A stretch of 64,000 nucleotides of DNA. It comes from Flavilitoribacter sp020436695 (GTDB lineage: Bacteria > Bacteroidota > Bacteroidia > Chitinophagales > Saprospiraceae). The stretch covers positions 248,001-312,000 of the forward strand of contig JAWKLQ010000001.1 in NCBI GenBank assembly GCA_041392665.1, written 5' to 3'. Positions 52,238-60,848 of this stretch are shown here, one piece after another. Position numbers and translations under genes: made by a program. Below the pieces are notes generated by a model. That model had not been told where the DNA came from. It did no database searches and saw only the letters and a list, made by a program, of their open reading frames with translations. The number at the start of each line of letters is the position of its first letter. Position 1 is the stretch's first letter.

Positions 52238-53101
52238 CTATACAAATTGTTTTCCCCATTCCTGTCCGATCTTCTCCCAACTCCATTCATTGTTATCCAG
52301 GAAAATGATGTCTGTCTGGGTAGCCCGGGTCAGGGCCGCTGCAGCGCGTTGTATTTCGTCCGGGTGCCGGTCTAGTTTTTCCAGGGCCTCTTGATGCTCA
52401 TCCGTTAAAAAACCTCTGGTCGGTCGCCAGATCTCCGGGCTCACTTCACGGCCGGCTGACCATCGCTCATGCACATAATCCAGTATCATCCGCGCCAGTT
52501 CGGCATTAGCCCGCTCCGCCACTCCGGTGATCTTATATAACGGACGTCCCATAAATGCCGCTTTCAGGAACAAGTGGTTCCAGGCATCTTCGTCAAAATA
52601 GTTCTTTGGATAAGGATTGTGGAGCGCCACGGCATCAAAAACCGGAGCCATATTGGTGCGCAGACCTTCTCTGGCCAGTTTGCGGTAAACTGCCGGATGA
52701 GGCAGTAGCGGCAAAGCAGAAAAGATGGCCACCTGTTCTTTCATATCGGCTGTATCGAATACATCCCGGATAAAAGCCAGGGCCTCTTTCTCCGTTTCGG
52801 GAATACAGGTGAGCAAAAAATATACCCGGCAAGCCTGGTCGGCAGTCCAGAGATCAGGACGCCATTCTTCACAGATCTCGTTCGCTTCCTCCTGCATTTC
52901 CGGGCTCAGGTCAAGCGGCCGGTGTTCCACAAAACGGGCCACTCCCGAGAAAGTCAGGTGAAAATCGCTCTTTTCGGGCTCTCCGCTTAATAGTTTACTT
53001 TTTTTCTCCAGCCACTGTTCTTCCTGCGTAGAAAGGACTGCCTGTAAAGCTTGCTTCAGATAATCCTGTACCTGTGACCGTTTAATACTCTTTTCTGACA
53101 T
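52238..53101 (-). CDS. eboA: EboA domain-containing protein
   Basis: A 287-residue soluble, mostly helical protein: WLEKKSKLL, ARFVEHRPLDLSPEMQEEANEI, TADQACRVYFLLTCIPETEKEALAFI, EGLRTNMAPVFDAVALHNPYPKNYFDEDAWNHLFLKAAFMGRPLYKI. The last block is the most characteristic of the EboA family. No catalytic motif is known. It is the first gene of the ebo operon, and the -7 box at 53178-53185 lies 77 nt above its start. Confidence 0.85.
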   Translation of the reverse strand: MSEKSIKRSQVQDYLKQALQAVLSTQEEQWLEKKSKLLSGEPEKSDFHLTFSGVARFVEHRPLDLSPEMQEEANEICEEWRPDLWTADQACRVYFLLTCIPETEKEALAFIRDVFDTADMKEQVAIFSALPLLPHPAVYRKLAREGLRTNMAPVFDAVALHNPYPKNYFDEDAWNHLFLKAAFMGRPLYKITGVAERANAELARMILDYVHERWSAGREVSPEIWRPTRGFLTDEHQEALEKLDRHPDEIQRAAAALTRATQTDIIFLDNNEWSWEKIGQEWGKQFV

Positions 53102-53177
53102 GTAATTGGCTTGTGCTTATTCTTTATCGGGCTGCTCTACAGTTAGACGCAACTCTCTTGCTTATTACGTACACAAT

Positions 53178-53185
53178 CAAAGGTA
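53178..53185 (-). promoter_or_regulatory. -7 box TACCTTTG of the ebo operon
   Basis: The minus strand reads TACCTTTG, the same -7 sequence as at rpsA, with no clear TTG -33. Likely start of the eboA-to-eboE transcript. Confidence 0.55.
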
Positions 53186-53438
53186 AGGATAAGTTCAAAA
53201 TATGGAAAAAAACGATACATGTTAGGGGTATGATATGGGGCTTTTATCCTTAGTAGTTTGACGGAAATAAATGAAGCAATTTTTTCGAAAGGTTTTGAAA
53301 ATTTCGCACACCATCTCCAAATAGTCAATGGCTTAGCCAAATATTAAAAACCTAAAATTGGTTCATTTATTTTTTCTCCGTCACTTAGATCGGGAGACAT
53401 TGGGGTATGGAGACAAAAACTATTTTTATTAGATAACT

Positions 53439-53597
53439 CAAGTTGTCAGTGATCAGTAGTCAGTGGTCAGTTGTGTTGGCAAAGCTAATATTGAGCCTAT
53501 TAATGCGAAATGGACGGGATCGAAGCCCTCATTTTACGGAAATCCGGGCTGACCCTTTGATTTTAAGCACTTTAAACAACTGATCACTGACAACTTG
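53439..53597. repeat. 159-bp palindromic element
   Basis: Exact 19-bp inverted ends CAAGTTGTCAGTGATCAGT (53439-53457) and its complement (53579-53597), extendable by a few mismatched bases. The 121-nt interior has no open frame and shows weaker internal pairing (GAAGCCC, GGGCTGACC). No target duplication was found. Confidence 0.75.
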
Positions 53598-53652
53598 GAT
53601 TAAATAGCCGCTAAATCGTTCCATTTCCAAGTCTCCCAGTCTTCTAAATCAT

Positions 53653-56205
53653 CTAATCCTCCATATCCAGCGCCTCTTCAATCCGGTGCATACAATCTTC
53701 ATAGTGATAACGGGTGAGTTTATCCGGAGCCCGTTTGGCGGCTTTTGCCAGGGTGTCATGCAATTCCTTCAACGTACCCCGGGTAAGTGAAGAAATATCG
53801 GTCACGACCGGGTTGACGGATGCAGTAGCCCGGAAGAAGGTACTGGAGCCCGGGCTGGAGCCGTTTGCCGGCTTGAGCAGCGTGATCAATTTTTCCAGAT
53901 GGATCTTTTGCAGATTCCTCCGAAATACCGTGGTAGCAGCTCCACTATTGGCTTCGGCCCAGATACCTCTTTGCATATCGCTGTAGAAGTCCGCCAGGTC
54001 ATAAGCATCCGGGAAAGCAGAGCCGGCTTCGATCAGGCGCTGCAGGCGGGCAGTCCCGTAAAGACTGTTGATGATCGACGATTGCAGGCTGCCGATCATA
54101 TTTACGCCACGGTCAGCTTTGATCTTCTGGGTGATCTCCTGATCGAGTAACCAGGTGGGTTCCCGAAACAATTGGCGGTGCAGGAAGGCTACCGCATCGT
54201 GTTGCATTTGGGCCGGAGCCGGTTCGTACACTACGCCATCCTGATCGTAGGTTTTTGGCGTTTCGAAGATTCCGCCCACCCATTTGGTCACGTGGCCCAT
54301 ATAGCGGCGATACTGGGCGAAGACGTTGTCGTACAGCTCTTCGGCCATTTCATAGTGCTTGGCTTCTTCTTTGGTCCAGTTTACCGCATTGGGCAGAATG
54401 CGTTTCAGGTTTTCGATGCCGTATTCGGAGGCCACCATCGAGTTGTCGCCCAGGTCTTCATTCTGTGCCCGGGGATCATAGGTACTGGCCTCCGTCAGGA
54501 AGTACAGTGCCTGATTGCCGGCCGCTTTATCCAGATACCACTGGTTCAGTATTTTTTTGTCTTCTTCAGGTGAATTCGTTCCATAGATCGGCTTGTAGTT
54601 CCACTCGATCGCCCAACGGTCGTAGGCACCGATACCGGGCATCAGATTGGTCACGCCGTCTCCGGGTTGTGCCACGTAGTTAAAACGGGCATAATCCATA
54701 ATGGAAGAAGTATGGTTGTTCTCCGCCAGCCATTGCGGGTCGCGCAGTTTTTCTACCGGAGTGGCATTGCTGGCTCCAAAGTTGTGACGCAGCCCCAGAG
54801 TATGTCCTACTTCATGCGAAGCAACGAAGCGGACCAGTTGTCCCATCAATTCATCATCGAATACATTCTGGCGGGCGCTCTCATCAACGGCAGCCGTCTG
54901 GGTAGTATACCAGTTTTTCAACAGCCGCATGACATTGTGATACCAACCGATATGGCTTTCGAGGATCTCCCCCGAACGCGGATCATGCACATTGGGCCCG
55001 TAAGCATTCTGCACTTCGGAAGCGAAATAGCGGATCACAGAGAAACGGGCATCTTCCAAGCTCATCGTGGTATCCTGCTCAGGCCAGTCCTTGGCCAGAA
55101 TGGCGTTTTTCCAGCCGGCCTGCTCGAAGGCTACCTGCCAGTCCTCCACCCCCTGCTTAAGAACACTCCGCCATTTCATGGGGGTAGCCGGATCAATATA
55201 GAATACGATCGGCTTTTGCGGTTCGATCAGTTCGCCCTGCTGCTGACGCCGGGCATCAGCCGCATTTTTAGCCACCAGTGGCCAGCGTACGGTAAAGACC
55301 TGCGGCTCGGCCCGTTGGCCGTTTCCGTCGAAAACGGTATAGCCGGTGGCGAAAATACCCACACGAGGATCGAAAAAGCGACGGCGTGCCGGTACTTTCG
55401 GCAACAGGATCATGGAGGTATTAGTCTCAAAAGTTACGGCTCCGGCAGTAACTCCAGCGGGTAGATCTACCGTACGGCTCGGCCCGTTGGAATTGGAGGG
55501 CCCCGGCGAAGGCGGATTTACACTATAAGTATGCACCGACCGGACTTCCACATTGATCGGATAGGCGTGGATACTGGAAACGTAGGAACGGTCTTTCTCG
55601 ATTTTCCGCAGTTTGTAGCGTTGGGTGGTACGCGGCGGAATGGTAAAAGCCTGATTGGGCTCACCGAAAAAACTGGTCACATCGATCAGGACGGAGGTAT
55701 CTTTTCGGGTAGCCTTGATATCAAACGCAGCGGCAATGGGCGGCATATTGGAGTTGACAACGGCCGTAGTGATCGGCTGCGTTGTATCGGCGCTCACATT
55801 GATGTAGTTGATAATGCGGATGAAGATCTTTTTGTTCGGTCCCTTTTCAAACTGGAACACCTGCCGGTTGGCCTGTTCTCCGCCATATCCGGCGCCCGTC
55901 GGCGCCTTGGAGACCCGGGTGATGGCCATGATGTCGCGGCCGAACAGAGAATCGGGAATTTCGAAGTAGAATTTGTCCTCTACTTTGTGTACTGTGAGCA
56001 TACCGGCCATGGATATGGCTTTGTCGGTAATAATGTCATCAAAGGACTTGGGCTTCTTTTTGTCAGTGCTGTCTTTCTTTTCAGAGGTGTCGGCAGCTTT
56101 GTCAAAAGCCCCCGGTCTTTGTGCATGGGTGCTTAACGGCAGAAAGGCCAGGCCTAAAAGGAAAAGCAATGACCATACAAATGGCGTCGGTGAAGGTTTC
56201 ATCAT
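53653..56205 (-). CDS. Secreted zinc-dependent metalloprotease (DUF5117/DUF5118-type)
   Basis: An 850-residue exported protein. Signal peptide at residues 1-28 (ending THAQ), then a Lys/Asp-rich linker. Residues about 50-330 hold the DUF5118/DUF5117 pair (FEIPDSLFGRDIMAITRVSKAP, FVFDGNG-type strands). The metzincin motif VASHEVGHTLGLRHNFGAS lies about residue 465, with the Met-turn SSIMDYARFNYVAQPGD. The rest is the DUF4953 C-terminal part (EEAKHYEMAEELYDNVFAQYRRYMGHVTKWVGG). No T9SS domain, so probably periplasmic or lipid-free outer-surface. Similar large proteases are abundant in Bacteroidota; their substrates are largely unknown. Confidence 0.88.
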   Translation of the reverse strand: MMKPSPTPFVWSLLFLLGLAFLPLSTHAQRPGAFDKAADTSEKKDSTDKKKPKSFDDIITDKAISMAGMLTVHKVEDKFYFEIPDSLFGRDIMAITRVSKAPTGAGYGGEQANRQVFQFEKGPNKKIFIRIINYINVSADTTQPITTAVVNSNMPPIAAAFDIKATRKDTSVLIDVTSFFGEPNQAFTIPPRTTQRYKLRKIEKDRSYVSSIHAYPINVEVRSVHTYSVNPPSPGPSNSNGPSRTVDLPAGVTAGAVTFETNTSMILLPKVPARRRFFDPRVGIFATGYTVFDGNGQRAEPQVFTVRWPLVAKNAADARRQQQGELIEPQKPIVFYIDPATPMKWRSVLKQGVEDWQVAFEQAGWKNAILAKDWPEQDTTMSLEDARFSVIRYFASEVQNAYGPNVHDPRSGEILESHIGWYHNVMRLLKNWYTTQTAAVDESARQNVFDDELMGQLVRFVASHEVGHTLGLRHNFGASNATPVEKLRDPQWLAENNHTSSIMDYARFNYVAQPGDGVTNLMPGIGAYDRWAIEWNYKPIYGTNSPEEDKKILNQWYLDKAAGNQALYFLTEASTYDPRAQNEDLGDNSMVASEYGIENLKRILPNAVNWTKEEAKHYEMAEELYDNVFAQYRRYMGHVTKWVGGIFETPKTYDQDGVVYEPAPAQMQHDAVAFLHRQLFREPTWLLDQEITQKIKADRGVNMIGSLQSSIINSLYGTARLQRLIEAGSAFPDAYDLADFYSDMQRGIWAEANSGAATTVFRRNLQKIHLEKLITLLKPANGSSPGSSTFFRATASVNPVVTDISSLTRGTLKELHDTLAKAAKRAPDKLTRYHYEDCMHRIEEALDMED

Positions 56206-56492
56206 ACTAGTTTAGACGGTTAAAGGTTGACGGTGAATGACTAACGGTAAATGGCAAACAAGGCTGTTTATCATTATTTTATCGGTTAGTTCGATCACGA
56301 GAAAATTATTGATCTTTTGTTTTCTGAGGCGGGATGCTGTTCATGTCTAACGCTTTTCTGACTTTATAGAAAAGTGGAGACTGAACATTTTTAAGGAGAC
56401 GCGGTAAGTTAAGGCAGAATCTTCGATAAAATTTGTAATAAATCTGATTTTTTAAGAAAATGTCAACGGAATGGCAAACCTGATGAGCTGAA

Positions 56493-56954
56493 TTATGAAA
56501 TATTTAAAATTAACAGTTGTTTGCCCTGAAAAGCGACCTGATCACCCACTTTTTTCTGCAAAAGCAGGCGGCCGATGGGCGCATCCGTTGAGATTACGAA
56601 GAATGTCTGTTCGCTCAGCTGTACCTTACCAATGGCTATAGCCAGGTAGTACCAGCCCCGGTCGGTTTCCACCAGGCTACCGGCTTCCGCTACCGTCCGG
56701 AGCCGGGTCGGATCGATCCGGTCCAAGGTGTTTCGGGACTGTAAAGCATTAGCCAGTTGCGCCCGGTATTTTTCTTCCTCCAGTTGCATCATGGCCCGGC
56801 CGGTCTCGTACTTATCTCCTACACTGCTTTTGGTTTCGTTATCGCGGGACTCGGTGATGGAAGCCAGGGCGGACTCGATAATCGCCATTTTATCACCTAT
56901 ATACTGATGACAATGTTTATGCAGTTCAACCTTGAGCGATAAAGTATCCGACAT
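56493..56954 (-). CDS. GreA/GreB-like transcript cleavage factor homologue
   Basis: A 153-residue protein with an N-terminal coiled-coil-like helix pair (LKVELHKHCHQYIGDKMAIIESALASI, ETGRAMMQLEEEKYRAQLANAL) and a C-terminal FKBP-like domain ending TDAPIGRLLLQKKVGDQVAFQGKQLLIL, as in Gre factors. It lacks the long canonical GreA N-terminus and the typical acidic tip is uncertain, so whether it rescues stalled RNA polymerase is inferred. Such short Gre-like proteins recur in Bacteroidota. The upstream gap to the TPR lipoprotein is divergent. Confidence 0.7.
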   Translation of the reverse strand: MSDTLSLKVELHKHCHQYIGDKMAIIESALASITESRDNETKSSVGDKYETGRAMMQLEEEKYRAQLANALQSRNTLDRIDPTRLRTVAEAGSLVETDRGWYYLAIAIGKVQLSEQTFFVISTDAPIGRLLLQKKVGDQVAFQGKQLLILNIS

Positions 56955-57051
56955 CGATATTATCCGGTTTAATGATGAAGTTGGAGCGTATCTGAAAAAT
57001 TCAATTTAATACTTATTTTTCCCGCGTGAAAACACTTCCTATTGATCCTCA

Positions 57052-57975
57052 ATGCCTAAAAATATGCCTAAAAGCCTTTTCCCTCTGCTGTTTGCCGTAC
57101 TTTTTCTTTGGGGTTGTAAACATACAGACTCCTCTCCGGAAGCGACCTCACTTACCGGGCAAACCCTCTATTCACCGCCTCCATCAGAAAAGCTACTCGC
57201 CGATCTGGCAAACGCCAAAGCAACATACGAAGCAGACAGTACCAATGTAGACAACCTGATCTGGTACGCCCGCCGCACTGCCTACCCTGGCTATTATCGG
57301 GATGCCATAGCTATTTACAGTCGAGGTATAGAACGTTTCCCAGACGATGCCCGCCTTTACCGCCACCGGGGTCATCGCCATATTACGATCCGGGAATTTG
57401 ACAAGGCGATCGCCAATCTGGTACAGGCCGTTCAATTGATCGAAGGTACCGAAGATGAGATCGAACCCGACGGTATGCCCAATGCACAGAACATTCCATT
57501 AACTACCCTACATAGTAATATCTGGTACCATCTTGGGCTGGCTTACTATCTGAAGCACGACTGGGCGAAAGCCCTGGCCTGCTTCACCAACTGCCGGTTG
57601 CTGGAATTGAATGATGACAATATCGTTTCCAGTACGCACTGGATCTACATGATCTTTCGGCGAATAGGAAGTAAAACCGCAGCAGCAGCCAGTCTGGAAG
57701 GTATTCATGCCGATATGAACATCGTCGAAAACGAGTCTTATTGGAAACTTTGTCGCTTTTATCAGGGAGCGATCAGTGAAAGTGAATTACTTAATGCCGA
57801 TCTGGCAATTGCAGCCAATGACGCTGTCCATTACGGCCTGGCCAACTGGTATCTGTACAATGGCGACACCGGAAAAGCCAAAGAGCTATTGGAGCAATTG
57901 CTGGCGAAAGACAGTTGGAATTCTTTCGGCTATATTGCGGCGGAAGCGGATTGGGTAGACTTGTTTGGAAAGTAA
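57052..57975 (+). CDS. TPR-repeat lipoprotein
   Basis: A 307-residue protein with a hydrophobic N-region ending FLWGC (lipobox, Cys about residue 22), so probably a membrane-anchored lipoprotein. Tetratricopeptide-like helix pairs follow: LIWYARRTAYPGYYRDAIAIYSRGIERFPDDARLYRHRGHRHITIREFDKAIANLVQAVQL, then WYHLGLAYYLKHDWAKALACF and VHYGLANWYLYNGDTGKAKELLEQLL. A protein-protein interaction role is likely. The start is 57052 or the Met at 57064. No operon partner; a copy of the dispersed repeat follows its stop. Confidence 0.78.
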   Translation: MPKNMPKSLFPLLFAVLFLWGCKHTDSSPEATSLTGQTLYSPPPSEKLLADLANAKATYEADSTNVDNLIWYARRTAYPGYYRDAIAIYSRGIERFPDDARLYRHRGHRHITIREFDKAIANLVQAVQLIEGTEDEIEPDGMPNAQNIPLTTLHSNIWYHLGLAYYLKHDWAKALACFTNCRLLELNDDNIVSSTHWIYMIFRRIGSKTAAAASLEGIHADMNIVENESYWKLCRFYQGAISESELLNADLAIAANDAVHYGLANWYLYNGDTGKAKELLEQLLAKDSWNSFGYIAAEADWVDLFGK

Positions 57976-57994
57976 GTGTAAGAAATGAGGATTT

Positions 57995-58132
57995 GAAAAC
58001 CAATGTTCTATTACACAAGAATTGTTACCAGTTACCGGTTAATCAACTGACTAACCGGCAACCGGCAACAGACGGATTATCAGGCTTAAAATTTCCCTTA
58101 GCTGCTTGCCAAGTCCTATGAAAATTCGGGAT
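57995..58132. repeat. Dispersed 140-bp repeat, copy B
   Basis: Homologous to 51031-51172 over its whole length, in the same orientation. The inner hairpin is less perfect (15 of 18 pairs, 58024-58041 with 58052-58069), mutations falling mostly in the left arm. It lies between the convergent TPR lipoprotein and acyl-CoA synthetase/GNAT genes. Confidence 0.7.
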
Positions 58133-58159
58133 AGGGCATGTTATTCCCAATATTCAGGA

Positions 58160-60844
58160 TCAGGCCTCCACTAATTTCTTTTGCAGATCCAACTCCAGGT
58201 GCATACCACCCGGATGGCGTTTGCTGACTTCAAAGCCCCGTTTTTTGAGCATATGGCTCATCACGTCGTTCACATTCAGTACTTCGGCAAAGAGCTTTTT
58301 AATACCCCGTTCCCGACTGATCTCCAGAATGTAGTCGGTCAGTGCGCTACCCAGTCCCTGATGCTGCCAGGGATCGGCTACCAGGATGGCGTATTCTGCG
58401 GTTTCGTTCCAGGCATCACTGATGATACGGACTACACCCGCCATTTTTTGTTGGCCATCTTCTTCCACCAGGGCGATGATGGCCATCTCCCGGTCGTAGT
58501 CGATCTGAGTATAACGAACGAGCGACTGGTGGCTCACATCAAAGGTATAGCTGAAGAAACGGTAATACAATGACTGCTCGGAAACGACATCAAACATTGC
58601 TCTTTCCACCGGTTCATCCTCCGGACGGATCGCACGCAAATGAGCCACCCGGCCGTCCTTCATCCGAAACTGTCGTTCGTAATGCGTGGGATACGGTGAA
58701 ATGATCAGATGTTCAAAGGCATTGGCCTCATTCCGAACTACAGCCTTGTCCAGTACAACATGTGCATCCAGGGCCATTCCTCCGGTTTCATCGATCGCAT
58801 ACGGGTTGATATCGATCTCGCTGATCTCAGGCAGGTCCATCAACATATAGCCAAACTTGACCAGGAGGAACTGTACGGCTTCCATATCAACGGCCGGCAT
58901 ACCGCGATAGCCCTGCAGCAACTTATGTACCTTGGTATTCTCGATGATCCGTTGCGCTAAGGCCATATTCAGCGGGGGCACGCCCATGCTCGTATCCTTG
59001 TACAATTCCACCAACACGCCACCGGTACCGAAAACGACCATGGGACCGAGGATAGGATCTTTTTTACCCCCCACCAGCAACTCGTATCGCTTATCGACCA
59101 TTTTTTCGACGCGAATGCCTTCTATCCGGGCATCCGGGCAGTGTTTTTGGGAATTGGTCATGATCTTTTCAAATGCATCCCGTACAGATTCTTTGGAGTT
59201 GAGGTGCAGCATTACCCCACCCACTTCCGTTTTATGACCAATGTCCGGAGAGGCGATCTTCATAACTACCGGGAAACCAACCTCTGCCGCATAATCCGCA
59301 GCAGTTGCTGCCGTTTGCAGTACTTTGCCCGGAGGCGTTTCGATATTGTAATAGCTCAAGAGCTCTTTGGCTTCCAGTTCCGTCAGTTGTTCGCGTCCGG
59401 AATCCAGAATATTCCGGACGAGTTTACGCGCCGATTCCGGATCAAAGTTCAAACTGGCCGGGATGTCCGGCGGCGTTTCGTAAATGAGATCCAGGTTACG
59501 GGAGTAGCGGTACATTTTCAGGAAAACGGCCACAGCACTCTCCGGGAAGCGATAATGTGGGATCTTGCCTACTTCCAGGATCTCCCTGCCTTCCCTCACT
59601 TCCTTTTCACCCATCCAGCAGGCGAAGATCGGTTTACGGTGTTTCATCGTAGCCAGCCCTTTGGCAATGCTTACCGGATCGGTGACTTCCTGCGGCGTCA
59701 GGATCACCAGTATACCATCCACACTGGGATCTTTTTCACAGGCCTGGATCGCGGCCTGATATTTTTCGGCGCCGGCATCTCCCAGTACATCGACCGGGTT
59801 GTTGTGACTCCAGTGGGCGGGCAATACGGCATTGAGTCGCTCCATGGTAGCCGGAGCCAGCTCAGCCAATCGCCCATCATGTTCCATGAGGTAGTCCGTA
59901 GCCAATACCCCGGGGCCGCCGGCATTGGTAACGATAGCCAGTCGGTTACCTTTCGGCAGCGGCTGCATCGATAATGCCTGCGCCATATGGAATAACTGCC
60001 GGATGGTCTCCACCTGAACAATGCCCGCCCGCCGGAAAGCGGCCTGGAAGGCCAGGTCATTACCCGCCAGCGAACCGGTATGTGACATAGATGCTTTTGC
60101 CCCGGCCTCACTTTTTCCTGATTTCAACAAAATAATGGGTTTGTTGCGGGCAAATGCCCGGGCAGCACTCATAAAACGACGGGCGTCTTTGAGGCTCTCC
60201 ATATAGATCAGGATGCTGGAAGTGTTGGGGTCTGTACCGAAATAATCGATCAGGTCAGCAAAACCCACGTCCACCATCGAACCAATGGAAACGAAGTGGC
60301 TGAAACCCACATTCTGATCCAAAGACCAGTCGAGAATACCGGTACAAAGCGCTCCACTCTGGGAGATGAAAGCGATCTTGCCGGGAAGGGCCATATCAGC
60401 GGCGAAACTGGCGTTCAATCCGATGGTTGGACTGATGAATCCCAGACAGTTCGGGCCAATAACCCGCATATTGTATTTGTGAGCCTTTTTGAGGATATCA
60501 TCGTACATGGCCTTGCCCTCCTCGCCGGCTTCGGCAAATCCGGCAGAGAGAATGACCAGACCACCTACACCGGCCCGTCCACACTCCTCTACCAGACGTG
60601 GAACGATCTTAGCCGGAGTGGCAATCACCGCCAGATCGATCTGAGCGGGAATTTCCCCTACTGATGAGTAGCTTTTTAATCCCTGGATCGTATCGTGTCC
60701 GGGGTTCACGGGATAGATTTCACCTTCATAGGTACCTTGCAGGAGATTTTTAATCAGCGCATTACCTACGCTGCCCTCCTTATCCGAGGCGCCAATGGCA
60801 GCAATGGCTTTTGGTTGGAATATCTTTTCTAATCGGTGTGACAT
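58160..60844 (-). CDS. Acyl-CoA synthetase (NDP-forming) fused to GNAT acetyltransferase (Pat-like)
   Basis: An 894-residue protein with a CoA-binding and ligase N-part (AIAAIGASDKEGSVGNALIKNLL, VIGPNCLGFISPTIGLNASFA, SQSGALCTGILDWSLDQNVGFSHFVSIG), an ATP-grasp domain (VGFPVVMKIASPDIGHKTEVGGV), and a C-terminal GNAT domain of about 170 residues (ILVADPWQHQGLGSALTDYIL). The same fused layout defines protein lysine acetyltransferases of the Pat/PatZ type, which acetylate acetyl-CoA synthetase and other proteins; an ADP-forming acetate ligase role is also possible. It is 4 nt below an HDAC-family deacetylase gene, so the two should be cotranscribed. The start MSHRLEKIF lies at the usual position. 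Confidence 0.9.
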   Translation of the reverse strand: MSHRLEKIFQPKAIAAIGASDKEGSVGNALIKNLLQGTYEGEIYPVNPGHDTIQGLKSYSSVGEIPAQIDLAVIATPAKIVPRLVEECGRAGVGGLVILSAGFAEAGEEGKAMYDDILKKAHKYNMRVIGPNCLGFISPTIGLNASFAADMALPGKIAFISQSGALCTGILDWSLDQNVGFSHFVSIGSMVDVGFADLIDYFGTDPNTSSILIYMESLKDARRFMSAARAFARNKPIILLKSGKSEAGAKASMSHTGSLAGNDLAFQAAFRRAGIVQVETIRQLFHMAQALSMQPLPKGNRLAIVTNAGGPGVLATDYLMEHDGRLAELAPATMERLNAVLPAHWSHNNPVDVLGDAGAEKYQAAIQACEKDPSVDGILVILTPQEVTDPVSIAKGLATMKHRKPIFACWMGEKEVREGREILEVGKIPHYRFPESAVAVFLKMYRYSRNLDLIYETPPDIPASLNFDPESARKLVRNILDSGREQLTELEAKELLSYYNIETPPGKVLQTAATAADYAAEVGFPVVMKIASPDIGHKTEVGGVMLHLNSKESVRDAFEKIMTNSQKHCPDARIEGIRVEKMVDKRYELLVGGKKDPILGPMVVFGTGGVLVELYKDTSMGVPPLNMALAQRIIENTKVHKLLQGYRGMPAVDMEAVQFLLVKFGYMLMDLPEISEIDINPYAIDETGGMALDAHVVLDKAVVRNEANAFEHLIISPYPTHYERQFRMKDGRVAHLRAIRPEDEPVERAMFDVVSEQSLYYRFFSYTFDVSHQSLVRYTQIDYDREMAIIALVEEDGQQKMAGVVRIISDAWNETAEYAILVADPWQHQGLGSALTDYILEISRERGIKKLFAEVLNVNDVMSHMLKKRGFEVSKRHPGGMHLELDLQKKLVEA

Positions 60845-60848
60845 AACG

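Larger units (their letters stand above)
53102..53652. other. 551-nt spacer upstream of the ebo operon
   Basis: Contains the ebo -7 box, an AT-rich stretch (53190-53440) with no open frame, and the palindromic element at 53439-53597. Confidence 0.5.
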
